DNA of 41,048 nucleotides. It comes from an uncultured Oscillospiraceae bacterium (GTDB lineage: Bacteria > Bacillota > Clostridia > Oscillospirales > Oscillospiraceae). This document shows, piece after piece, positions 33,053 through 40,775 of the stretch (position 1 is the stretch's first letter; every line of letters starts with the position of its first letter). A program made the position numbers and the translations under genes. The notes below the pieces were generated by a model. It was given only the letters and a program-made list of their open reading frames with translations. It searched no databases and was not told the DNA's origin. The DNA is taken from assembly GCA_910579725.1 (NCBI GenBank), contig CAJTUD010000012.1:9364-50411 (forward strand). Reading direction: 5' to 3'.

Positions 33053-33708
33053 AAAGAATTGCAGCCATCGCCCTGATTGTCTTGGCGCTTTGCCTTCTTG
33101 GATATGGCGCGGTCAGGAACGTTAGCGCTGGCACAGCCTCCAAAAAAATTGTATACAGCTCCGAAGTATTATCTGAGGACTGCTTCTTATGTGGGAATGG
33201 GATGTCGGAGGATTCAATTCCGTTTTATTGGGGACAAGAAAATATTGCGCTTATCAGCTTGAACACATTTGAGATGAAACCGATAGAGATCAACCGCTAT
33301 GATATAGACGGCCAAATGATTGAGGAAGCGATAGGAGCGGTATCTCTCGGAGGGGGCGCAAGTAAAGACGGCGGCTTCTCCGCAACGGTACTGCTGGACT
33401 ATGACAGGGGCTATGCCACCGGCTCTATGGAGTTTCACGACGACAAAACGCTTGACATAGATAAAGCGGTCACGTTTCTATGTGCGGAATGTTTGAATGA
33501 GATTCTTCCGCAGGATATAGAGCAGTGCTTCGGCGTTGGGGTTATCAGCCTTGCCACAAAAGAGATCCATATATTCGAGCAGTGTGTCACAGGCTTCGGT
33601 CTGGGGGACTTTTATATTGACTGCGATTTGAAAGAGCCGTCTCGCGGCTCATGCCAGATGAGCCTTTTCATCGTCTACTGCCCAATACGCTATGAAGAAA
33701 GATCGTGA
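33049..33708 (+). CDS. Membrane-anchored Cys-rich protein, unknown
   Basis: A 219-aa protein; ATG at 33049 overlaps the SLOG stop (ATGA). Residues 4-24 form a hydrophobic N-terminal helix (IAAIALIVLALCLLGYGAVR), a signal anchor. The exported part contains EDCFLCGNGMSEDSIPFYWG, a CxxC pair, and LCAECLNEILPQDIEQCFGV, a second, plus more cysteines towards the end. The cysteine pairs could bind metal or form disulfides. No family recognised. The pairing with a SLOG protein recalls sensor-effector pairs, but there is no known effector domain. Confidence 0.7.
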   Translation: MKRIAAIALIVLALCLLGYGAVRNVSAGTASKKIVYSSEVLSEDCFLCGNGMSEDSIPFYWGQENIALISLNTFEMKPIEINRYDIDGQMIEEAIGAVSLGGGASKDGGFSATVLLDYDRGYATGSMEFHDDKTLDIDKAVTFLCAECLNEILPQDIEQCFGVGVISLATKEIHIFEQCVTGFGLGDFYIDCDLKEPSRGSCQMSLFIVYCPIRYEERS

Positions 33709-33891
33709 CGCCCCTCCAATCCCTTATGTGTATGGGAGGATGCAGCCGGCAAAGGCGGGAAACGCTGCAAACAAGCGGAAAGCGGACCTTCCTTATCCTT
33801 TCAGCGAGACATAAGGACCCTTTCCCGGTTTCCATAAAAGGAAAAAGTTTTTTGCAGGAAATGTAGCGGGAAAAAGTCTGTATACAGGGGG

Positions 33892-33920
33892 TTGTAAGTA
33901 AAATCCAAACCTGCTATAAT
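33892..33920 (+). promoter_or_regulatory. Promoter of the integration module
   Basis: TTGTAA (33892-33897), 17-base spacer, perfect TATAAT (33915-33920), followed by TGCTATTGTA and the hairpin leader. Upstream, from 33709 to 33891, I see no gene. Confidence 0.75.
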
Positions 33921-33937
33921 TGCTATTGTAAAAAAGT

Positions 33938-34036
33938 GCGGACCGGCAGCAGACGGTCCGCATCCATCGCAAGCCGGCAGAGGAATAGTCCTCTGCCGGC
34001 TTTCTTAGCGGCTGTCATAGACAGGCCGCTTTTTTC
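33938..34036 (+). ncRNA. Three-hairpin leader with terminator
   Basis: Hairpin 1 is GCGGACCG (33938-33945) with CGGTCCGC (33954-33961). Hairpin 2 is AGCCGGCAGAGGA (33972-33984) with TCCTCTGCCGGCT (33989-34001), a perfect 13-bp stem with loop ATAG. Hairpin 3 is AGCGGCTGTC (34007-34016) with GACAGGCCGCT (34020-34030) with one bulge, then T6, an intrinsic terminator. CCGGCAG occurs in hairpin 1 (33943-33949) and in the 5' arm of hairpin 2 (33974-33980); both could pair with CTGCCGG (33993-33999), so alternative folds compete. The coding sequence starts 30 bases further on. This looks like an attenuator. Confidence 0.6.
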
Positions 34037-34065
34037 ATACTCTTGTCCAAAAGGGGGAATGTGGC

Positions 34066-34314
34066 ATGATGGAAAAGGATCTGGAACTCATGCGGGAAAT
34101 GGATGTACGGGAGATCGACCCTGACACGCTCCCGGATATTGCGGATATTCGGGTGGATACATCGCTGCCGCCGGAGCAGCGGATGGCCAGCGTCCTCCAG
34201 CAGATGAACGGGAATCCCTACTTTTTCCGCAGCGGGAGCCTGATCGTCAAGACCTCTTTTCGCGGAGAGGCCCGGCTGCAAACTCTTCTGGAGAACTGCC
34301 TGGAGACATTGTAA
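34066..34314 (+). CDS. Small recombinase-associated protein (DUF6870-like)
   Basis: An 82-aa protein; ATG at 34066 (a second ATG follows directly) after AAAAGGGGG. The sequence DLELMREMDVREIDPDTLPD, IADIRVDTSLPPEQRMASVL and NPYFFRSGSLIVKTSFRGEA fits a small family (DUF6870) that I associate with serine recombinase modules of Clostridia elements. The end (LQTLLENCLETL) is a helix. Its role is not known; position first in the module suggests a directionality or control factor. Confidence 0.75.
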   Translation: MMEKDLELMREMDVREIDPDTLPDIADIRVDTSLPPEQRMASVLQQMNGNPYFFRSGSLIVKTSFRGEARLQTLLENCLETL

Positions 34315-34360
34315 CCAAAAGCGCAATGGATATAGCCGCGCCGGATCTGAAAAATCAGGC

Positions 34361-34389
34361 TGGACAATCTGCCGGGATTCTGTTATACT
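34361..34389 (+). promoter_or_regulatory. Promoter of the recombinase operon
   Basis: TGGACA (34361-34366), 17-base spacer, TATACT (34384-34389), about 90 bases before the first recombinase. The leader has only a weak GAAAG/CTTTC stem. Confidence 0.6.
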
Positions 34390-34478
34390 GACGGTGGACC
34401 AAATCAGACAGCTCTGTGAAAGCACTTTCTGACCGGGGCGGCTTTTTGTCGCAATATCAGGTTAGGAGGCTTGTTTTC

Positions 34479-36149
34479 ATGGAGTTTTTTTCGTGCCCCG
34501 AAACAGGGACATACCTCTGTTACGCCTATGGCCGTCTTTCCAAAAAGGATGCGGAAAAGGCGCGGAGGGAGAATGACGAAAGCAACAGCATTAAGAATCA
34601 GCGGGATCTGATTCACGAGTATATTGACCGGCACCCGGATCTGACGCTCTGTATGGAGGGCTATGACGACAATTATACCGGGACCAACTTTGACCGTCCG
34701 CATTTTCAGGAGATGATCCAGGCGGTGGAGGCGGGAAAAGTGAACTGCATCATCGTAAAGGATCTTTCCAGGTTCGGCCGGGAACACTTGGACGCTGGAA
34801 AATATATTCTGAGACTGTTTCCCGCTCTGGGCATCCGGTTTATCGCCATCACAGATGGCTATGACAGCGCCCGCCAGGACGCTTCTTCTCATATGCTCGT
34901 TTCGTTCAAAAATTTAATGAACGATAACTATTGCCGGGATGCGTCCATCAAAATCCGCAGCCATCTGGATGTTCGGCGCCGCAACGGAAAGTTTATCGGC
35001 TCCTTTGCGGCCTACGGCTATTTTAAGGACCCGGAGGATAAAAACCACCTGCTGATCGACGACGAAGCCGCCGCTGTGGTGCGGGACATCTTCGCGTGGA
35101 AGATCAGCGGCATGAGCAATCAGGGGATTGCTGACAAACTCAATCACCTGGGCATCCTCTCGCCCATGGAATACAAGCAGGCCAACGGTATCAAATATGG
35201 CTGCGGGTATAAGGTCCATTCCAAGGCCCTTTGGTCCTCCGTTGCCGTCCGGCGTATTTTGACCAGCGTGGTTTATCTGGGCGTTATGGAGCAGGCAAAA
35301 CGGACGACCCCCAATTACAAGGTTAAACGGGAGATCCAACGCCCCCAGGGTGAGTGGATCAGGGTAGAAGGCACCCATGAGCCGATTATTTCACAGGATG
35401 ATTTTGACCTGGTAGCCCGGCTCTTGCTACTGGATACCCGCTCTGCACCTGGGGAAACGGTCGTTTATCCGCTGGCGGGTCTGCTGTACTGCGGGGATTG
35501 CCACAGCAGCATGGCCCGCAAGAGTTCCATCACAGACCAGCAGACTTACCACTATTACATCTGTGGCGGATATAAGCGTGACCGCAAAAGCTGTACTACC
35601 CACTCCGTCCGTACCGTTGAACTGGAGCAGGCCGTTTTGGACGGCATCAACCTCCATATCCAGTCCGTTGCCGATCTGCGTCAGGCTCTGGAGGCCATCA
35701 GTCGCAGGCCCGCGCAGAAGCTGGAGGTCTCCAAACTGAACCGGCGTGTGGATGCGTTGCAGAAGGAAGCGGAAAAGGCAAGGGAGCTGAAAGACGCGCT
35801 GTACCGCCGGTATGCCATGGGTGAGATCGAGCTGGAAGATTTCCGGGAGTTCAAACGGATCTTTGAGCAGGACTGCCAAAAGGCGGAGCAGGCCATGGAC
35901 GCGCAGCGGGCACAACTGGACGCTATTTTGAAAAGCGGTTCCCCCACAAGCCCATGGATTGACTATTTCCGGCAGTTTGGCCTGGTGGAAGAATTGACCC
36001 GGCCCATTGCCGTAAAGCTGATCGACCAGGTGCTTATTTATGAGGGCGGGCGCGTTGAAATCGTGTTCCGTTATCAGGCCGAATATGAAATGGCGCGTCA
36101 GTTCCTCTCCATTCACACCCAGGAGCGCGAATGGAAGGAGGCGATCTGA
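34479..36149 (+). CDS. Large serine recombinase 1
   Basis: A 556-aa protein; the ATG at 34479 has AGGAGG nine bases upstream. The resolvase domain has CYAYGRLSKKD, with catalytic Ser21, then NYTGTNFDRPHFQEM and IIVKDLSRFGREHLDAGKYI. A recombinase DNA-binding domain follows (about 165-300; AAYGYFKDPEDK, and WSSVAVRRILTSVVYLG). Next come a zinc-ribbon-like part with CGDCHS and CGGYKRDRKSC (about 338-375) and a coiled-coil (about 415-490). This is a full-length site-specific integrase/excisionase. It is followed after two bases by the second recombinase, whose ribosome site lies inside this gene. Confidence 0.95.
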   Translation: MEFFSCPETGTYLCYAYGRLSKKDAEKARRENDESNSIKNQRDLIHEYIDRHPDLTLCMEGYDDNYTGTNFDRPHFQEMIQAVEAGKVNCIIVKDLSRFGREHLDAGKYILRLFPALGIRFIAITDGYDSARQDASSHMLVSFKNLMNDNYCRDASIKIRSHLDVRRRNGKFIGSFAAYGYFKDPEDKNHLLIDDEAAAVVRDIFAWKISGMSNQGIADKLNHLGILSPMEYKQANGIKYGCGYKVHSKALWSSVAVRRILTSVVYLGVMEQAKRTTPNYKVKREIQRPQGEWIRVEGTHEPIISQDDFDLVARLLLLDTRSAPGETVVYPLAGLLYCGDCHSSMARKSSITDQQTYHYYICGGYKRDRKSCTTHSVRTVELEQAVLDGINLHIQSVADLRQALEAISRRPAQKLEVSKLNRRVDALQKEAEKARELKDALYRRYAMGEIELEDFREFKRIFEQDCQKAEQAMDAQRAQLDAILKSGSPTSPWIDYFRQFGLVEELTRPIAVKLIDQVLIYEGGRVEIVFRYQAEYEMARQFLSIHTQEREWKEAI

Positions 36150-36151
36150 CC

Positions 36152-37876
36152 ATGGCAAGAAAAAGCAGAAAAGCGTCCATCCATGCTGTGCTTGACGGAA
36201 CACCCCTACCAGTATCGGAAAGCGCCGCGCCGCAGACAGTCCTATGGAATACCGCCGGTTACGCCCGGTTGTCCATCATGGAAACCCGGGACAGGAAGGA
36301 CAGCGAAGCCCTTTCCAATCAAAAGGATCTCTTGTGTGGGTATATCGGCCAAAAACAGGACCTGAAACTCTGCGGCCTGTACGCGGATAACGGAGAGACT
36401 GGGACGAACTTTGACCGTTCGGACTTCCAGCGGCTCATGGCCGATATTCAGGCTGGGAAAATTAACTGCATCGTGGTAAAGGACCTGTCCCGTTTTGGCC
36501 GCAACTATGTGGAGGCCGGGAACTATCTGGAACGTGTTTTTCCGTTTTTAGGAGTCCGCTTTATCTCCATTTCTGACGGCTACGACAGCACTGCGGCCAA
36601 CGCCGGCGATATGCTGGCAATCGCGCTGAAAAATCTGGTCAATGAAGCTTATTCCATGGACATCTCCCGGAAGTCGGGAAGTGTACTGTTGGAAAAGCAG
36701 AAGCGGGGAGAGTTTATCGGGGCTTTTGCCGCCTACGGCTATCTGCGAAACCCAGAGGACCCTCATAAAATTATTGTTGACCCGGAGACAGCTCCCATTG
36801 TCCGAGAGATATTCCGCAGGAGAGCAGACGGTGAAGAAGTGCGTGCGATTATGCGCTGGCTTAATACTGAAAATATCCCGTCTCCCTGTTCATACCGCTA
36901 TCAGAAAGGTATTTGTCTGGATAAAAGATACTCTGATGGGCAAGCAAAACCATGGATGCAGGGGACTTTGAAAAGAATACTGGAGAATCTTACTTATCTG
37001 GGCCATATGGTACAGGGACGGCGGCGCTCGCAGTTTTACGCCGGGATACCGGACCGGCGGCTGCCCCAGTCGGAATGGATCATCGTGGAGAATACCCATG
37101 AACCCCTCGTTGACAGGGAAACCTTTGACAGGGTGCAGGCGCTCCGGCAGGCCGACAAAGAAAAATACCATGCGAACCTGGGCAAATACGATCATTTGGG
37201 CACAGAGGAAAACATTTTTCGCGGTTTAGTCTTTTGCGGGGATTGCGGCCGTCCGATGGTGCGCTATAAAGAAGTAAGCCATGAGAAAAAGGTGTTTTAT
37301 CGGTTTATCTGCCCCAATTATGCTGATTTAGTGGAACGAAGCGGATGTGCTTATAAATACCTTCCAGTGGATGATTTGAAAACTGTCCTGAGCCGGCTGA
37401 TTGCCCAAGAGGTCGCTCTGGCAGCGGACGTCGCCGCCCTGTTGAGTAAGCGGAGAAGCAGCACCGTCTCCGCAGCCAGCCTGGAACTTGCCCGGGCTTC
37501 GTCTGAACGGGCGAGCCTGGATGTGCTGCGGGAACGCCTTATGCGGGATTTGCTGGCAGGTGTTTTGAGTAAAGAGGACCATGATCGCATGAAGCGGAAA
37601 TACGCACAGGAAGGGCAGGAATTGGACAAGCGGATCGCACAGCTTCAAAAGGCCCAGCGCCGGGAAAAGGAGCTGTTGACCACTCGGAATCCCTGGCTTA
37701 CGGTATTCCGGCAGCATACCGGGGAAATCCAGTTGACAGATAAACTGGTACATACTCTGGTTGAACGGATTACCGTATATAAAAACAACCGCGTGGAAAT
37801 CTGCCTCAAATACCAGGATGAACGGGCGGCCCTTCTGGACGCGCTGGAGCAGCATGGCAAGGAGGTGAGCGCGTAA
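36152..37876 (+). CDS. Large serine recombinase 2
   Basis: A 574-aa protein; the ATG at 36152 has GGAGG ten bases upstream. A basic extension of about 30 residues precedes the resolvase domain with AGYARLSIMETRD (catalytic Ser41), GETGTNFDRSDFQRLM and IVVKDLSRFGRNYVEAGNYL. The DNA-binding domain, a zinc ribbon (FCGDCGRPMVRYK, then ICPNYADL and SGCAYKYL) and a C-terminal coiled-coil (about 450-515) are all present. It appears intact and is similar in layout to recombinase 1 but not a close duplicate. The stop TAA is directly joined to the next ATG. Confidence 0.95.
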   Translation: MARKSRKASIHAVLDGTPLPVSESAAPQTVLWNTAGYARLSIMETRDRKDSEALSNQKDLLCGYIGQKQDLKLCGLYADNGETGTNFDRSDFQRLMADIQAGKINCIVVKDLSRFGRNYVEAGNYLERVFPFLGVRFISISDGYDSTAANAGDMLAIALKNLVNEAYSMDISRKSGSVLLEKQKRGEFIGAFAAYGYLRNPEDPHKIIVDPETAPIVREIFRRRADGEEVRAIMRWLNTENIPSPCSYRYQKGICLDKRYSDGQAKPWMQGTLKRILENLTYLGHMVQGRRRSQFYAGIPDRRLPQSEWIIVENTHEPLVDRETFDRVQALRQADKEKYHANLGKYDHLGTEENIFRGLVFCGDCGRPMVRYKEVSHEKKVFYRFICPNYADLVERSGCAYKYLPVDDLKTVLSRLIAQEVALAADVAALLSKRRSSTVSAASLELARASSERASLDVLRERLMRDLLAGVLSKEDHDRMKRKYAQEGQELDKRIAQLQKAQRREKELLTTRNPWLTVFRQHTGEIQLTDKLVHTLVERITVYKNNRVEICLKYQDERAALLDALEQHGKEVSA

Positions 37877-39478
37877 ATGCGGGGCTTAGGGAAGTATATC
37901 CGGCTGTCCGATCAGGACGATGATTGCCGTCCGGGAGAAAAAACCGAGAGCAACAGCGTGGCGAATCAGCGTCTGCTTCTGGACCAGTTTATTGCCAACG
38001 ATCCCGAACTGGCGGGGTGCCGCGCTCTGGAATTTCTGGATGACGGACACACAGGAACGAATTTCGACCGGCCCGGCGTGCAGGCTTTGTTTGCGGCGGT
38101 CCGTCATAGAGAGATCGACTGCATTATCGTAAAGGACCTCTCCCGTTTTGGCCGGGACAGCCTGGAAGTGGGCGAATACCTGGAAAGGGTCTTTCCGCTG
38201 CTTCAGGTGCGTTTTATTGCGGTCAACGACGGTTTTGACAGCAGGAAAAAACAGTATGGGACAGCGGGCGATCTGGACATCGGCGTGCGGAATCTAATCA
38301 ACGAACTATACAGCCGAAATGTGTCTGTTAATGTACGAACCGCAAAACGGCAATACACCGCTCGCGGCGAATGTATTGCGGCATACCCTTTTTACGGCTA
38401 CGTCAAAGGGGCAGAAAATCGCCGTCAGCTTGAAATTGACCCGCCTGCCGCAGATACGGTCCGCATGATTTTCCGCCTGTGGCTGGAAGGCCATTCTACG
38501 GCGGATATTGCGGAATCGCTGAACGCCCGGCAGGTCCCTTCGCCCTCCATGCGTAAGCGGCAGCTTGGCGCAAAGCGGGCAAACTGGAGCAAACTGCGGG
38601 AGGAAGTCCCCTGGACAGCATCGGCAATTCGGATTATCCTGCAAAATGAGCGATATACCGGCAAGCTGATTAGCATTCGCACAATGCGAAAAGAAATCGG
38701 CAAGCGAGAACAAGCAACAGTCCCCAAGGAGGACTGGATCGTTGTGCCTGATGCGTTTGAGGCAATTATTTCTGAGGATGATTTTCACCGGGCGCAAGCG
38801 CTTTTTCGTACTGTACCTCGGACACTGGCGACGCCGGTTAAGAAAAGTAATACCCAACCGCTGTTTTCCCGGAAAGTGTTTTGCGGTGTATGTGGATTGG
38901 GCCTGTCTCGCCAAAAAGCAAGCCGGCCATATTATCGGTGCAATGCGCCCAAGGGTCCGCTTACGGAACGGTGTAAGGCGATCCGGATTTCCGAAGAGGA
39001 TTTGAAAGCGTATGTTTTGGAAGAGATTCGGAACCATGCCGCCGCTGCCTGCGTTGAAAAACCGGCTGACATAGCGGCGGATGCAGGCGCCATCCAGGAT
39101 AGGATCACTGCATTGGAGCAGAAAATCGAAAAGCATTGGTCCGCGAAGAAGGACGCTTTTGTAAAGCGAAACGGCGGGCTGATTTCTCAAGCGGAGTTTG
39201 ACCGTATTTCCGCAGAGAGAGGTAGGAAAATCCAGCAGCTGCGGGCAGAACTGGAATCTCTGAATCATACCGTTGCGACAGCGCGGCTGCCAGCGCCTCA
39301 AAATCCCGATAAGCTGACCGATGCTGCCGGTGCGAAGGAGCTGACCCGCGAAATAATGGATGAGTTAATTCGGTCTATTCATGTGTTTGAGGACGGACGG
39401 ATAAAGACTGTGTGGAACACCCCGGAGGGCGTAGGAAAGATGGTACAGGCTCCGTTCGGAAAAGGAGAAGCAGAATGA
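37877..39478 (+). CDS. Large serine recombinase 3
   Basis: A 533-aa protein starting directly after the previous stop, with GGAGGTGAG upstream. The N-terminus MRGLGKYIRLSDQDDD places the catalytic Ser at residue 11. GHTGTNFDRPGVQALF and IIVKDLSRFGRDSLEVGEYL follow. The DNA-binding region has TASAIRIILQNERYTGKLIS. The zinc ribbon is FCGVCGLGLSRQKAS plus YYRCNAP and RCKAIR, and a coiled-coil follows (about 410-470). Complete in appearance. Three consecutive large serine recombinases are known from several Gram-positive elements, where more than one is needed for integration or excision. Confidence 0.95.
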   Translation: MRGLGKYIRLSDQDDDCRPGEKTESNSVANQRLLLDQFIANDPELAGCRALEFLDDGHTGTNFDRPGVQALFAAVRHREIDCIIVKDLSRFGRDSLEVGEYLERVFPLLQVRFIAVNDGFDSRKKQYGTAGDLDIGVRNLINELYSRNVSVNVRTAKRQYTARGECIAAYPFYGYVKGAENRRQLEIDPPAADTVRMIFRLWLEGHSTADIAESLNARQVPSPSMRKRQLGAKRANWSKLREEVPWTASAIRIILQNERYTGKLISIRTMRKEIGKREQATVPKEDWIVVPDAFEAIISEDDFHRAQALFRTVPRTLATPVKKSNTQPLFSRKVFCGVCGLGLSRQKASRPYYRCNAPKGPLTERCKAIRISEEDLKAYVLEEIRNHAAAACVEKPADIAADAGAIQDRITALEQKIEKHWSAKKDAFVKRNGGLISQAEFDRISAERGRKIQQLRAELESLNHTVATARLPAPQNPDKLTDAAGAKELTREIMDELIRSIHVFEDGRIKTVWNTPEGVGKMVQAPFGKGEAE

Positions 39479-39819
39479 AGGTTTTTATTTATCATCGTAT
39501 AGACAGCAGCAGTCTAAATGATATGGACCGGGAGCTGATGAACTGCCATCTCAGCTGCTTGAAAAAGGCCGCAGAGCGTCATGGACATACAGTTGTGGGG
39601 ATGTTTCATGATTTTGCAAACGGGCTTTCCCTCGAACGGCCTGGGCTTGGTTCCCTTCTGGATGCCGTTGATGGTAGAAGCGCTGAGGGTGTCGTGGTAA
39701 AGGACTTTTCCAGAATTGGCCGAGATGGGTTTACGGCGAAGCAGATCCAAAGGCGGCTGAGGTCGGCAGGATGCCGCGTCTTTGTCGAAGGTGATTTCCG
39801 CAGGAAAGGATGTGACTGA
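39475..39819 (+). CDS. Short recombinase-like protein lacking the catalytic serine
   Basis: A 114-aa protein; the ATG at 39475 overlaps the recombinase 3 stop (ATGA), with AAAGGAGAAG upstream. It corresponds to a resolvase domain only: MKVFIYHRIDSSSLNDMDRE, ANGLSLERPGLGSLLDAVDG, VVVKDFSRIGRDGFTAKQIQ and the end RRKGCD. The usual Y-x-R-x-S is replaced by YHRID, so the nucleophile position is Asp10. The K-D-x-S-R-x-G-R motif is kept, suggesting it folds and pairs with the active recombinases as a regulatory subunit. The reading frame is neat and coupled, so it is not simply a decayed fragment. Confidence 0.75.
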   Translation: MKVFIYHRIDSSSLNDMDRELMNCHLSCLKKAAERHGHTVVGMFHDFANGLSLERPGLGSLLDAVDGRSAEGVVVKDFSRIGRDGFTAKQIQRRLRSAGCRVFVEGDFRRKGCD

Positions 39820-39981
39820 GTGGGATCTCTGTGCTATATGTGTCCGCAGTGGAATGACTGGCTGGGGCGATGTGACGCTCCATTCTGGTGCCCCGATAAA
39901 GAGGCCGTCAACGCTTCTTACGATACATTTTTTTCAGAGGATCTGATTCCTGATTCTGAAAGCGGTAACTTTACTATATGA
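39820..39981 (+). CDS. Small Cys-rich protein at end of recombinase operon
   Basis: A 53-aa frame with a GTG start (39820) placed directly after the stop of the preceding gene, and AGGAAAGGA about ten bases upstream. It reads MGSLCYMCPQWNDWLGRCDA and continues with PFWCPDKEA. Cysteines in a C-x2-C and C-x5-C arrangement (Cys5, Cys8, Cys18, Cys24) could form a small zinc site. The rest is acidic. I do not recognise it. Coupled position and cysteine spacing argue for a real gene. Confidence 0.5.
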   Translation: MGSLCYMCPQWNDWLGRCDAPFWCPDKEAVNASYDTFFSEDLIPDSESGNFTI

Positions 39982-40019
39982 AACCATAAAAATTTGTCAA
40001 ATTTTTTGTTGTTTCCCTC

Positions 40020-40724
40020 TTGACACTTTCAGATGACGGCGTTTCTGGAACCCGCTTCGACCGGCCCGGTTTTATGGCGATGATGGAGGAAGTCGAGGAC
40101 GGCAATGTGGAGGCCATCATCGTCAAGGATATGTCCAGAATGGGCCGGGACTATCTGAAAGTCGGTCAGGTGATGGAAATTCTTCGCCAGCGGGGAGTGC
40201 GGCTAATTGCCATTAACGACAATGTAGACACCGAAAAAGGGGACAATGACATGACCCCATTCTTGAATATTATGTACGAATTTTACGCCCGTGACACGAG
40301 CCGTAAAATCAAATCGGTATTCAAGGCCAAGGGCATGACAGGCAAGCACCTGACAGGGACGGTGATTTATGGCTATCTGTGGGATGAAAAGCGGGAAAAT
40401 TGGCTGGTGGATGAAGAAGCTGCCGCTGTAGTCCAGCGCATTTTCGCCATGACGTTGGAGGGCTACGGCCCCTATCAAATCGCCACCCGGCTGGCCGCTG
40501 ACAAAATCGAAATCCCCGCCGTTCATCTTGCCCGCCACGGCGAGGGTGTGAACAAAAACAAGGTGTTCAACGATATTTACAGATGGAGCACGTCCACTGT
40601 TGTTGAAATCTTAAAAAAACAGGAGTATTTAGGCCACACCATCAATTTCAAGACCCGCAAGCATTTCAAGGACAAGAAAAGCCACTATGTCGATGTGAAC
40701 CGCCCCCGTAAAAACGGACAATAG
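40020..40724 (+). pseudogene. Truncated serine recombinase (TnpX/TndX-like) fragment
   Basis: The frame opens at a TTG (40020) and homology begins at about SDDGVSGTRFDRPGFMAMME, that is after the catalytic serine region. IIVKDMSRMGRDYLKVGQVM and a DNA-binding part (STVVEILKKQEYLGHTINFK) follow. The last residues (from about 40694, NRPRKNGQ) appear to be encoded by the left end of an IS. The sequence lacks the first 35-45 residues including the nucleophile, and also the zinc ribbon and tail. It is unrelated in detail to the three intact copies, more like the TnpX/TndX type, so it is the remnant of another element. Confidence 0.8.
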
Positions 40725-40731
40725 ACAAAAG

Positions 40732-40767
40732 CCCCCTGATGTAGGAAAATAGGACTACATCAGGGGG
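40732..40767 (+). promoter_or_regulatory. Hairpin covering the transposase ribosome site
   Basis: CCCCCTGATGTAG (40732-40744) pairs perfectly with CTACATCAGGGGG (40755-40767), loop of 10 bases. The AGGGGGTGA ribosome site of the transposase overlaps the 3' arm, and the ATG is at 40776. Transcripts entering from outside would fold and hide the site. Confidence 0.75.
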
Positions 40768-40775
40768 TGAACTAT

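Larger units (their letters stand above)
20412..39981. mobile_element. Probable integrated mobile element (accessory operon plus recombinases)
   Basis: The minus-strand accessory operon (E1/E2/JAMM, clamp, Rad52, methyltransferase), two HTH regulators and the terminal multi-recombinase module form a block with typical mobile-element content. The right boundary is probably between 39982 and 40020, where a different recombinase remnant begins. The left boundary is unclear; I place it near the HTH gene, but it may lie further left. No attachment-site repeat pair was identified by eye. No conjugation or capsid genes are in view, so this may be only part of an element. Confidence 0.35.
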
